Part shown: positions 48,221-56,587 of the stretch, one piece after another | Numbering within the stretch: the first letter of the stretch is position 1 | How the letters are laid out: every line of letters starts with the position of its first letter | Assembly: GCF_001437075.1 (NCBI RefSeq) | Contig: NZ_JQBX01000011.1 | Span: 1-64,000, forward strand | Length of the DNA: 64,000 nt | Reading direction: 5' to 3' | Source of the DNA: Pediococcus stilesii | GTDB taxonomy: Bacteria; Bacillota; Bacilli; Lactobacillales; Lactobacillaceae | Made by a program: the position numbers and the translations under genes | Notes under the pieces: model-generated | Databases searched by the model: none | Told to the model about the DNA's origin: nothing | What the model saw: the letters and a program-made list of their open reading frames with translations, nothing else

Positions 48221-49504
48221 GTGGGAAAAAAACTATGGATGATATTTGGTCCGTTAGTGGTGGCTGCCGTTGTTTTGATTGGACTTTTATTTTCCCCATT
48301 CAAAATAAACCGGATCAATTCAATAATTGAAAAACAAGCAGCAACGTCACTTTCGCCCAATATTTTAAAAGGTGATTCGGTTAAGAAAGCGGCATTGTCA
48401 AAAAAATATTATGTGCCATTTTTCGGTTCATCTGAGTTTTCACGATTTGATTTAACGCATCCATCTGTTATTTCAGAAAAATATGATTGGAATTTCCGTC
48501 CGTTCTTAATGGGGGCAGCGGGAACCCAGTCGTTAACGCATTTTTTCCAGATGCAAGGGGTAAATAAGCAGCTGAAAAATAAAAAAGCGGTTTTTGTTAT
48601 TTCACCACAATGGTTTGTAAAAAATGGTGCAGATCCGCAAGCATTTTCATTCTATTTTTCTCAATTACAGGCGGTCAATTTTCTTCAAAATCAAACGGGA
48701 AATGAGAGCGATCGGTATGCTGCAAGGCGCTTACTAAAGATTTCGCGCGGTACTGAAGGTACTAATAGCGAAGTAACCGGAGCTTTGCAGAAGGTTAGTC
48801 AAGGTAAAAAGCTGTCTGGTACAGAAAAAACGTATTTAAAATACTACAAACGTTTGCTATCACATGAAGACCAACTGTTTTCTGATTTTAGCCTAAAGGG
48901 TGGAAATGAAGATAAAGTTAATAAGCAGCTTAAGAATTTGCCGGATAACGAATCAGATAGTTTGATTCGTCAGGCAATTACTAAGCAAGCTAAACAACAA
49001 ACTTCTAGCAACAATTTTGGAATTAAGAATTCGTTTTATAACCAACGCTTGAAGAAGCGCATTAAATCCTTCAAGGGGATGGAAAAGAACTTTAACTATA
49101 CAAAATCACCTGAATTTTCAGATTTCCAGTTGGTTCTAAACCAATTTGCTAAGGATAACACGGACGTCTTATTTATTATTCCACCTGTAAATGAAAAGTG
49201 GGCTAAATATGTGGGACTTTCAGAAAATATGCTTAACGGATTCAACAAAAAGATTAATTATCAATTGAAGAGCCAAGGTTTTAACAACATCGTTGATTTA
49301 TCCAAAGATGGATCTAAGCGATACTTCATGCAAGATACGATTCATCTTGGATGGAACGGATGGTTTGCAGTTGATCAAAAAATTAAGTCATTTATCGATG
49401 AGGATTCAAAAAACGAAACTCATCAATTGAACGATAAATTCTATGATACAACATGGCAGAAACTTGATCCAAGGGACTTAAACACTTATATTAAAGATAA
49501 TTAG
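48221..49504 (+). CDS. dltD: D-alanyl-lipoteichoic acid biosynthesis protein DltD
   Basis: A 427-aa protein with an N-terminal membrane anchor and an extracellular SGNH-like domain. The catalytic Ser is in FFGSSEFSRFD (near 67-77), and the Asp-His pair is in QDTIHLGWNGW near the C-terminus. It completes D-Ala transfer to lipoteichoic acid. The start is GTG 48221, 2 bases after dltC, with GAGGAA inside the dltC end. Confidence 0.94.
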   Translation: MGKKLWMIFGPLVVAAVVLIGLLFSPFKINRINSIIEKQAATSLSPNILKGDSVKKAALSKKYYVPFFGSSEFSRFDLTHPSVISEKYDWNFRPFLMGAAGTQSLTHFFQMQGVNKQLKNKKAVFVISPQWFVKNGADPQAFSFYFSQLQAVNFLQNQTGNESDRYAARRLLKISRGTEGTNSEVTGALQKVSQGKKLSGTEKTYLKYYKRLLSHEDQLFSDFSLKGGNEDKVNKQLKNLPDNESDSLIRQAITKQAKQQTSSNNFGIKNSFYNQRLKKRIKSFKGMEKNFNYTKSPEFSDFQLVLNQFAKDNTDVLFIIPPVNEKWAKYVGLSENMLNGFNKKINYQLKSQGFNNIVDLSKDGSKRYFMQDTIHLGWNGWFAVDQKIKSFIDEDSKNETHQLNDKFYDTTWQKLDPRDLNTYIKDN

Positions 49505-49523
49505 TCGCTTTTAGTTTATAATG

Positions 49524-49563
49524 AAAGGAGAATGAACCCGTTTCTGGGCTCGCTCCTTTTTTT
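49524..49563 (+). terminator. Rho-independent terminator of the dlt operon
   Basis: AAAGGAG/CTCCTTT arms with an inner ACCCG/GGGCT-type pairing and seven T. Confidence 0.75.
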
Positions 49564-49604
49564 AATCACCTTAATTACTTAATACAATAAAACGGAGGAA
49601 CTGA

Positions 49605-50435
49605 ATGAGAGATAAAAGTTTTAGATTAATCGGTCAATTTGCCATCATGCTAATCGCACTTGAAGTATTAGCAGTTAGTATTAACATGTTCTACTCACCC
49701 CATAATGTCGCCGCCGGGGGAGCAACGGGGATATCAATCCTGTTAGAAGATGCCTTGGGATGGAATAAAGCACTCGTCGTATTCATTATTAACGTTTTCA
49801 TGCTAGTGATGTCATACGTTACCTTAGGAAAAGAAACAACCGCCAGGATTACAATTGGAAGTTTGTTGTTGCCAGTTTGTATGGCAATCACTCCCAACAT
49901 CAGTTTGGTTTCTGATCGGACGCTAGCGGTAATTGTTGGTGGAGCGTTATATGCAATTGGAGTAGCTCTGCTGTACCAGATCGATGCTTCTAGCGGTGGG
50001 ACAACGGTGCCACCGTTGATTCTAAAAAAATATTTCAATTTCAAAACTTCCGTCAGCTTGTTAGTAATTGATACAATCGTCTGCGTGATGAATATTTTTG
50101 GCTCAGGAATTGAAGCATTTATTTTGGCGCTCTTTTCTTCTGTGATTACTTTGCTAATAATGAACTACATCGAGACCGGTGTTGATCGTAAAAAAAGTGT
50201 TTATATAATGAGCAGTAAGTTAGAAGAAGTCGAAGAAATTATTTCAGAGTCCTTGGATCAAAGCTATACTAGCATTGATGTTCAAGGTGGCTTTTCTGGC
50301 GATAACAAAAGAATGTTGATGCTGGTGGTTGAAAATTCAGAATATCACCGCATCATCGAAAGAATTAGAAAAATTGATCCAAAGGCGTTCATTTTGACTA
50401 ATAATGTGGCCGAAGTTCACGGGGGACAGTACTAA
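49605..50435 (+). CDS. YitT-family membrane protein (DUF161/DUF2179)
   Basis: A 276-aa protein. The N-terminal part has five to six helices with the YitT signature (SPHNVAAGGATGISILLE, DASSGGTTVPPLI). The C-terminal 80-residue cytoplasmic domain is DUF2179-like (VYIMSSKLEEVEEIISESLD ... ILTNNVAEVHG). Its function is unsettled; membrane transport has been suggested. A GGAGGA box precedes the ATG. Confidence 0.9.
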   Translation: MRDKSFRLIGQFAIMLIALEVLAVSINMFYSPHNVAAGGATGISILLEDALGWNKALVVFIINVFMLVMSYVTLGKETTARITIGSLLLPVCMAITPNISLVSDRTLAVIVGGALYAIGVALLYQIDASSGGTTVPPLILKKYFNFKTSVSLLVIDTIVCVMNIFGSGIEAFILALFSSVITLLIMNYIETGVDRKKSVYIMSSKLEEVEEIISESLDQSYTSIDVQGGFSGDNKRMLMLVVENSEYHRIIERIRKIDPKAFILTNNVAEVHGGQY

Positions 50436-50476
50436 TTAGTAGTACTCCGTAAGCAAAAAATTAAATTAGAGCATAT

Positions 50477-50558
50477 AAAAAAGCACTGCTTTTTTCAAAT
50501 ATCCACCGACGGACGATCTTAAGTCGGAAAACTGTTTGAAAAATTCAGTGCTTTTTTT
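50477..50558. terminator. Bidirectional terminator
   Basis: Long hairpin with AAAAAAGCACTG and CAGTGCTTTTTT outer arms and a CCGAC/GTCGG inner stem, between the convergent YitT and FAD/NAD(P) genes. Confidence 0.8.
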
Positions 50559-50579
50559 GTACATCTGAGTTCAGGTATT

Positions 50580-52447
50580 TTACTCCATTGCCTTTTTAAC
50601 AATTTGACCGGCAATCATATCAGCCATTCGTAAACGAACATCATTAACGCCTGGAATCGGGGCACCATTTGTTAGCCAGTGCCGATTTTCTGTGGAAAGT
50701 CCCCACATGAAGAACTGAGGGACAACTTTTCCATCTGGTGTAACCAGCTCGGCCGTTTCGGTCGTTACGTCAAGCGCACCCGTTTTAAGTGTCGAGCCGT
50801 CCTTTAAATGTAAAGAATAAATTCTGGCCAAGTTATTAGCTAGTAAATTCTTTATTAACACGTTGCGAGTCGTATTAGCGTTGGGTTGCGGTAAACGACC
50901 TTCAATTAGGACATTTCCACTATAGTGCTTCTTATCGCTTAAAAGAGACGAATAAGTGTCAAAATGATCATCAACTTCTTCGACAACCATTCCAGGACCA
51001 ATTAAGGTTAAAACGCCAGCCTTAATTAAGGCCAACATTTGTTCAACACGAAATGCAGGAGGTCCAACGGCTAAAAAGTTATTCATTGGATTAAACTGTT
51101 TTAAAACGTACTTAACGTAGTCGTCATCACTAATTAGTTCGTAAGTAACGACTTTACGAATGTTAGATCGAAGCTCACGCAGCTTCTCCATTGCGCTTGA
51201 AAAAGGAGCAGTTTTATTACCTTCGTTAGCGAGCTTGATATCTTTTTCGAGATAGTCTTTGACAAATTTGGTAAACATTGTAGTATCCGTAATGTTGGCC
51301 GGAATTGGGTTTGCCCACTTCGCCCAATCAACGCGTTCACTTTGTTTGATATCATACTTATCTAAAACTTTCTTAAAACTGTCAGTACTGTCGGCAAGTT
51401 CGCTTTCAAAGGTTTTACGATCGATATCAGGATAGCTAGCATTGACTAGAGCAACGTAATAGGCGAGTTCGACATCTAACATGATGCGATTCAAGAATTC
51501 TTGCCCGGTTATTTTTTTATTTTGAAGAACAAGTCGATTAACATATTCATTCGAAAGGAAGTAGCGTGGATACGTTTCGCCAACTTTTTTCTGATCTAAT
51601 CCTCGAGCATGGTACGGCAGACCGCGCCGAGAACTAGCGTAAACGGTCGGCTCATCGCCTGAACGAGTGTATGTGAGTTCACCCTGTTCATCGCGGGTAA
51701 ATGTACCACCACGGCGTTCGGTTAATTCAGCCAGGTAATCGATAAAGCTTAAACCTAGGCCACGGATAATCACATGATCGCTGGGAGCAACGTCATCAAC
51801 GTCGACTTCGGCTGGATATCGAATCGGAACATACTTTAAGTGATGTTCACTTGCAAACTTTTTAATATCAATTTCTTCTTTGTTAGGTTCATCCGCACCT
51901 TCGCCAAGAAAAGCTGAGATGGCATCAACTTGGAAAGCCGCTTCGTCTGTAATTAAAACGTATTGATCCTTATCTGGTTGAACGTTATTAACCGTTTCTT
52001 GATAAAGTTCAATCGAAAAGTTAGCAGGCATCCTTTTTTAACGTGTGCAAAGAACCATTGTTGATAGATTCCAAATAAGGCACGCGAGCTGTAGGAATAC
52101 TTGGTTAGATTTGTAACTTCGTCTAGTAAGAGACTTTGATGTTTGAAATCATGGTCGCGAATAAAGTCGGGACCAATGCTTGTTGACCATTCGTAGAGCG
52201 TGGGTCCAAAGTGCGGTTTACCTTCCATCTGGATCGAGTCATCCGTGAATAACGTGATCTTAGATGCAAGTGAGTTCATTTTTAATTCGTGATTTTGGTT
52301 AGGATTCCAAACACGTCCACCAATACCAAAAGGATCAAATATAAGAATTCGAACGTCTTTAGTCCAACGACGATCCAAGGCCCAGTAAACAAGACGTTCC
52401 AGAGCCATTAGATTCCGTGGGCCGGCGCCGATAAGTGCTATTTTCAT
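50580..52447 (-). pseudogene. FAD/NAD(P)-binding protein gene with a frameshift at an A6 run
   Basis: The N-terminal part from ATG 52447 (GGGGTGG upstream) reads MKIALIGAGPRN, IFDPFGIGGRVWNP, and so on, a FAD/NAD(P)-binding domain of the type with GAGxxN. At GTT-A6-GG (52034-52039 on this strand) the frame is lost. Adding one A joins it to the 483-codon frame that continues the family through LTLIGPGMVVEEV to 50580. The intact protein would be about 620 aa. As read, the gene is broken; homopolymer sequencing error or slippage are alternatives. The enzyme class is unclear; lactobacilli often carry these large putative oxidoreductases. Confidence 0.82.
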
Positions 52448-52512
52448 TGTATTGTCCACCCCGTTTATTAATTACCATCATAATATCATAATAATTAAAA
52501 ATTCCGTAGCGT

Positions 52513-52527
52513 AACGTTCGAAACGTT
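52513..52527. promoter_or_regulatory. Inverted repeat AACGTT-CGA-AACGTT
   Basis: A 15-bp palindrome upstream of the FAD/NAD(P) gene. The overlapping bases 52518-52531 resemble a cre site with two mismatches. Possible operator. Confidence 0.35.
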
Positions 52528-52573
52528 TTCACATGATACTATTAAATAATTTATTCTTCGCATTATTTTTCGT

Positions 52574-52602
52574 TTGACAAAAAATAAGTGATTGTGTATT
52601 CT
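52574..52602 (+). promoter_or_regulatory. Strong promoter of the Cys-leader/peptide-binding-protein transcript
   Basis: Consensus TTGACA (52574-52579), a 17-nt spacer and TATTCT (52597-52602). Confidence 0.8.
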
Positions 52603-52634
52603 TGAAAGTGAAATAAAAACAAGGAGTGATTGCT

Positions 52635-52715
52635 GTGTTCTTTACTAATGCCAAAAGTGCAGATTGCGCAACATGTTGTCATCAAGATAACATGTTATTT
52701 GGCAGGCGTAAATAA
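52635..52715 (+). CDS. Cysteine-containing leader peptide (26 aa)
   Basis: The GTG-initiated ORF has AAGGAGTG with its GGAG core 8 nt upstream. It encodes SADCATCCHQDN in its middle, with Cys codons TGC at 52665 and tandem TGT TGT at 52674-52679, and ends in the basic FGRRK. The TGT pair lies in a hairpin (52671-52679 with 52687-52695). The region around the stop codon (52708-52718) can pair with the 5' arm of the downstream terminator. I read it as an attenuation leader sensing Cys-tRNA; no homolog is known to me. It could instead be a small functional Cys-rich peptide. Confidence 0.55.
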   Translation: MFFTNAKSADCATCCHQDNMLFGRRK

Positions 52716-52763
52716 CGGAGTCACTCAACGATTAAGGGCACATTCGGCAGATTGTGTCAGTTG

Positions 52764-52803
52764 AACCGGTTAATTACACTGCGGTGTAGTTAGCCGGTTT
52801 TTT
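52764..52803 (+). terminator. Leader terminator (probable attenuator)
   Basis: 16-bp arms (52764-52779 and 52784-52799) with only G:U exceptions, then six T. It lies between the Cys leader ORF and the peptide-binding protein with no second promoter visible, so it must be read through for expression. Confidence 0.8.
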
Positions 52804-52818
52804 GTTTACGAGGACGTG

Positions 52819-52869
52819 ATGACAGTGGAATCTGAATGTAGTTGTTGTAGTACAAAGAAGAGCAATTGA
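52819..52869 (+). CDS. Second Cys-rich mini-ORF (16 aa)
   Basis: ATG ORF with GAGG 5 nt upstream, encoding MTVESECSCCSTKKSN: three Cys in four consecutive positions (TGT AGT TGT TGT). It ends 27 bases before the lipoprotein gene. It may act as a second leader or tune translation. It is too short to prove coding, and the CxCC coincidence with the first leader is the main support. Confidence 0.45.
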   Translation: MTVESECSCCSTKKSN

Positions 52870-52896
52870 TAAAAAGATAGTTTGGGGAGAAGAAAG

Positions 52897-54537
52897 ATGA
52901 AGATTAAAAGATGGTTGGGAGTTATTGCAGTTGTATTCATTTCAGTGGTGGTACTTGCCGGATGTGGGTCAAACTCTGGTAAGTATGCTGCTAAACAAGA
53001 ATTGAATTTATCAGCAGATGCTCCTTTAGACACGCTCGATGTTTCGAAGGCTAACGGATATGGACAAACTGGAAATGTTTTTGAAAGTCTCTATCGACTA
53101 GGAAATAACGGAAAGGTTACGCCCGGTCTTGCTAGTAGTTCTAGTGTTTCTAAAGACGGTCTGACGTGGACCTTTAAAATTCGGGACGATGCTAAGTTTA
53201 GTGACGGCAGCAAAATTACGGCCAATGATTTTGTTTATTCTTGGAAGCGAACGATCGATCCTAAAACTAAAGCGTTATACGCATACTTATTTGAAGGAAT
53301 TAAAAATGCCGATAAGATTAATGCCGGTAAAATGGATCCTTCAAAATTAGGGGTGGAAGCAACAGATGATCAAACATTTGTGGTTCATCTCGATCAACCG
53401 ATTCAGTACTTCAAAGTATTGATGAGTTATCCACTATTTTCACCAATTAGCAAAAAAGCTGTTGATAAATATGGTGATAAATATGGTACAAAATCTCAAT
53501 ATACAGTTTATTCAGGTCCATTTACCGTTAAAGGTTGGACGGGAACAAATGATACATGGACTTTTGTTAAAAACAATCAATATTGGGATAAAAAGGTCGT
53601 TAAACTGGATAAGGTTAACTACCGGGTTGTGGAAAATCCACAAACCAAGCTAAATCTTTATCAATCTGGAAAATTGGATTACACCCAACTTTCAAGTGAA
53701 CAAGTAAAAAACTATAAGAATAATAAAGATTACACGACGTTCCCATATTCAATTACGACGTTCTTACAGTATAATTTTAATGACCAAGATAAAACTAAGA
53801 AAAAAGCCTTTAACAATGTTAATATCCGAAAGGCGATGTCCTATGCCATCGACCGCAAGCAATTAATATCAAAGGTAATTGGTGATGCATCAACACAAAG
53901 CAAGGGACTAGTACCAACGGAGCTTGCTAAAGATCCTAAGACAGGAAAAGACTTTGCCGATGATGCTTATCTAAGTGGCACAATTGAATATGATAAGAAG
54001 AAAGCCGAAGAATATTGGACGAAGGGTCTAAAGGAAATTGGTGTTAAAGATTTGACGTTAGATTTAACTTCGGATAACGAAGGTAATAGTAAAAACTACG
54101 CTGAGTTTTATGCACAGTCGTTAGAAAAAGCATTGCCTGGACTAACCGTTAAAATTGTCAATGTTCCAACCCAGGTAGCTTATTCTCGTTCGCAAAGTGG
54201 TGAGTTTGACATTCTTGTCGGACACTGGGGTGCAGACTTTAATGATCCAATTTCACACTTGCAAATCCTTCAAGATGGTAGTGCATATAACTATGGTAAA
54301 TGGCAGAATGACCAATACAATAATCTTGTTAAAAAAGCACAAAATGAAGATGCCAACAACGCTGAAAAACGTTGGCAAGATATGATTGAGGCTGAACAGA
54401 TCGTGATGAAAGAACAACCTGTATCACCACTGTATCAAACAGTCTATTCATATTTGAAAAATCCAAAGGTAAAGGACGTTATTCACAACACGGCCGGTAC
54501 ACAATGGAGTTACAAATACGCTTATATCGGAAAATAA
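52897..54537 (+). CDS. Oligopeptide-binding lipoprotein (SBP_bac_5/OppA family)
   Basis: A 546-aa extracellular lipoprotein. Signal peptide with lipobox LAGC (lipidated Cys23), then the family 5 binding fold with the start region PLDTLDVSKANGYGQTGNVFESLYRLG and the later YNFNDQDKTKKKAFNNVNIRKAMSYAID split by typical spacers. It captures peptides for an ABC importer; no permease or ATPase gene lies beside it, so it must share one encoded elsewhere. ATG 52897 has GGGGAG 7 nt upstream. The Cys-codon leader suggests its cargo supplies cysteine (for example Cys-containing peptides or glutathione). Confidence 0.9.
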   Translation: MKIKRWLGVIAVVFISVVVLAGCGSNSGKYAAKQELNLSADAPLDTLDVSKANGYGQTGNVFESLYRLGNNGKVTPGLASSSSVSKDGLTWTFKIRDDAKFSDGSKITANDFVYSWKRTIDPKTKALYAYLFEGIKNADKINAGKMDPSKLGVEATDDQTFVVHLDQPIQYFKVLMSYPLFSPISKKAVDKYGDKYGTKSQYTVYSGPFTVKGWTGTNDTWTFVKNNQYWDKKVVKLDKVNYRVVENPQTKLNLYQSGKLDYTQLSSEQVKNYKNNKDYTTFPYSITTFLQYNFNDQDKTKKKAFNNVNIRKAMSYAIDRKQLISKVIGDASTQSKGLVPTELAKDPKTGKDFADDAYLSGTIEYDKKKAEEYWTKGLKEIGVKDLTLDLTSDNEGNSKNYAEFYAQSLEKALPGLTVKIVNVPTQVAYSRSQSGEFDILVGHWGADFNDPISHLQILQDGSAYNYGKWQNDQYNNLVKKAQNEDANNAEKRWQDMIEAEQIVMKEQPVSPLYQTVYSYLKNPKVKDVIHNTAGTQWSYKYAYIGK

Positions 54538-54600
54538 GTGGGAATTAACTAAAAAATAATTTGTTTTAGAAAGTGGTTTTCAAGGGTTAATAATATAAAT

Positions 54601-54637
54601 AAGGGTCGTGACGAATTAATTTTGTCACGGCCTTTTT
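54601..54637 (+). terminator. Rho-independent terminator of the peptide-binding protein gene
   Basis: Arms AAGGGTCGTGAC (54601-54612) and GTCACGGCCTT (54624-54634), then five T. Confidence 0.85.
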
Positions 54638-54719
54638 GAGCTTTCTAATTTTTTCTTTTTATATTGAACCAGAGAGCGTAGTATAAAGGTTAAATATTAA
54701 ATAGCGTATGGAGGATTTT

Positions 54720-55352
54720 ATGACTAAATATAAGGTCGCTTTATTTGATTTAGATAACACATTGTTAAAAACTGAAGATGCATCCGTGGCAGCGCTCACC
54801 TATGCCTTAAAACAAGATGGAATGACGGCTACACCAGAAGCTATTATTAAATTAATGGGGATTCCCGGACTTGATATGGCAAGACAACTTGGTGCACCGG
54901 ATCCTGAAAAAACAATTCGAATTTTCAACGAACAAATCAAGCAAGAAGTTGATTTAATTAAAGAATATGCCGGAATTGATGATATGTTTGCCGGTTTAAC
55001 CGATTTAGGGGTGGAATTTGGAATTGTAACTTCAAAATTAAAACGGGTTTTTGATGATGAGATGAAACATTTTCCTAAAATTGAACGAATTAAGCGGGTT
55101 GTCTTTTCAGACGATACTAAGAAACATAAACCTGACGCTGAACCTTTAGAATTTGGAATAAAAAAATATTTTCCGAATATTGATAAAAAAGAGGTTCTTT
55201 ACGTCGGTGATTCGTTATTTGATATGCAAGCAGCACACGCGGCAGGGGTCGCTTTTGCTAATGCTCGTTGGGGTGCGATTCCAACGAATGATTTTTCTGA
55301 AGCAGAGTACATTTTAAAAACGCCGTTGGATTTGTTACAGGTCGTTAAGTAG
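54720..55352 (+). CDS. HAD-superfamily hydrolase (phosphoglycolate phosphatase-like)
   Basis: A 210-aa HAD enzyme with an intact motif I (FDLDNTLL, Asp10 and Asp12), motif II TSK, a motif III Lys in KKHKPD, and motif IV YVGDSLFD. The helical cap lies between. It is a cytoplasmic phosphatase of unknown substrate. GGAGG lies 6 nt before ATG 54720. Unlike the HAD at 1740 it looks catalytically complete. Confidence 0.88.
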   Translation: MTKYKVALFDLDNTLLKTEDASVAALTYALKQDGMTATPEAIIKLMGIPGLDMARQLGAPDPEKTIRIFNEQIKQEVDLIKEYAGIDDMFAGLTDLGVEFGIVTSKLKRVFDDEMKHFPKIERIKRVVFSDDTKKHKPDAEPLEFGIKKYFPNIDKKEVLYVGDSLFDMQAAHAAGVAFANARWGAIPTNDFSEAEYILKTPLDLLQVVK

Positions 55353-55404
55353 CAAAAAAGCACCATTTGTTGAAGAAGCCGAGACTTTTGCGGTAGATGA
55401 GTTG

Positions 55405-55473
55405 CAAAAATTAAAAGGAGTGTACCAGAAATCAGCTGTGCGATAAACGCTTTCTGATTCCTGTTACACTCCT
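55405..55473 (-). terminator. Terminator of the leftward small gene
   Basis: A strong stem (AGGAGTGTA with TACACTCCT plus an inner AATCAG/CTGATT pair), followed on the minus strand by a T-rich tract. Confidence 0.65.
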
Positions 55474-55488
55474 CAATCATCTACATTA

Positions 55489-55734
55489 TTATATGGTTGG
55501 CACTAACCAGTCGCATTCTAGAAGTTGATGAAACTGCTTTGTGATGGGTAACCAAAGTTTATTGTTAATAATATCTTTTAGACATTTCCAAAATAAGGGA
55601 TCACTTGATTGTTCGGCGGTTGGATAAACAAATATGTATTTACCAGCGCTAGTCCGAGCCTTAATTTTATTATCCTCGTGACCAATTAATTGGACTTCTA
55701 GATATTGATTGGTTGATTTATCGTTAATAAGCAT
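55489..55734 (-). CDS. Small hypothetical protein (81 aa)
   Basis: I do not recognise this protein. It is soluble, with a beta-rich N-terminal half (YLEVQLIGHEDNKIKARTSAGKYIF, about 11-35, broken here as residues 11-30 then 31-35) and a helical end with three Trp and two Cys. AAAGGTGAT lies before the ATG and a terminator follows, which supports a real gene. Confidence 0.6.
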   Translation of the reverse strand: MLINDKSTNQYLEVQLIGHEDNKIKARTSAGKYIFVYPTAEQSSDPLFWKCLKDIINNKLWLPITKQFHQLLECDWLVPTI

Positions 55735-55909
55735 TTAAGCATCACCTTTCTTCCTCACAAGTTAAGAATAGCACCGAATGGAACATTATTCGTAAAATAT
55801 ACCAATAATTAATCGCATCTTAACAAAATCACGTTTACGAGTTTGTGAGTTATAATTAATAGTCTAAATGTGATCTTTAAATAAAATATGAATTTAAAAG
55901 GAGATCTTA

Positions 55910-56569
55910 ATGAAGATATTAGAAATTTTAAAAAACTGTTTCTATCTGTTTTTACTGTTTTTAATGGATCAAATTGTATCCGTCCCTCAGATAATTGCGA
56001 TGTATACGCATCCAAATGTGATAATATTAGTACTTTTGGTGATTGTCTACGCCGCGACCGCAACGGCGGTAATTATATTTCTGATCCAATTTTATCAACA
56101 GCGATTGAGGGTAAATCATAGCATCTATGGTAATCACCGAATCAATCGGAAACGGCTGAAATTTATGATATTGATGGTGGTATTGTGGGCAGTATTTTTA
56201 TTCTTACAAACGTGGTATACCAATCAGTTTGGAATTAGCACATCTGAGAATCAATCGGTTATTAATCAGTTGTTTAAGAATATGCCAGTCTGGACATTTA
56301 TTGACGGCGTCGTAATTGCACCGATTATGGAAGAACTTATTTTTAGAGGATTATTTTTTGAATTATTCTTTAGAAAAAATGAGCGTGCAACGAAAGTTAT
56401 TGGAGTGATTGTGAATGGGATAATGTTTGGAGCCCTCCATGACACGGGGCTTAGTTTTCCAATTTATGCATTGATGGGAATCCTTTTGGCTTGGACCTAT
56501 GTGTATACGAAGGACGTTAAGTATGGAATGGCAATTCACGTTTTAAATAATTTTATTGCGTTTCTTTAA
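55910..56569 (+). CDS. CPBP-family intramembrane metalloprotease (Abi/CAAX protease)
   Basis: A 219-aa membrane protein with about six helices. The catalytic motifs are intact: EELIFR with Glu141, Glu142 and Arg146; His177 in GALHD; and HxxxN with His210 and Asn214. In lactic acid bacteria such proteins act in bacteriocin immunity or membrane protein processing. No bacteriocin gene was seen nearby. AGGAGAT precedes the ATG. Confidence 0.88.
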   Translation: MKILEILKNCFYLFLLFLMDQIVSVPQIIAMYTHPNVIILVLLVIVYAATATAVIIFLIQFYQQRLRVNHSIYGNHRINRKRLKFMILMVVLWAVFLFLQTWYTNQFGISTSENQSVINQLFKNMPVWTFIDGVVIAPIMEELIFRGLFFELFFRKNERATKVIGVIVNGIMFGALHDTGLSFPIYALMGILLAWTYVYTKDVKYGMAIHVLNNFIAFL

Positions 56570-56587
56570 AGAACATGGAGGACTCGG

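Noticed and set aside
52630-52760. Longer TTG-initiated ORF overlapping the Cys leader
   Set aside because: The ribosome site leaves only 3 nt before this TTG, whereas the GTG at 52635 has correct spacing.
52603-52803. T-box riboswitch for Cys-tRNA
   Set aside because: The conserved T-box antiterminator sequence (AGGGUGGNACCGCG) and a specifier-loop stem are not present. The ORF-based attenuator fits better.
55888-56121. 77-codon ORF over the CPBP protease start
   Set aside because: It overlaps a well-supported gene in another frame and lacks its own ribosome site.
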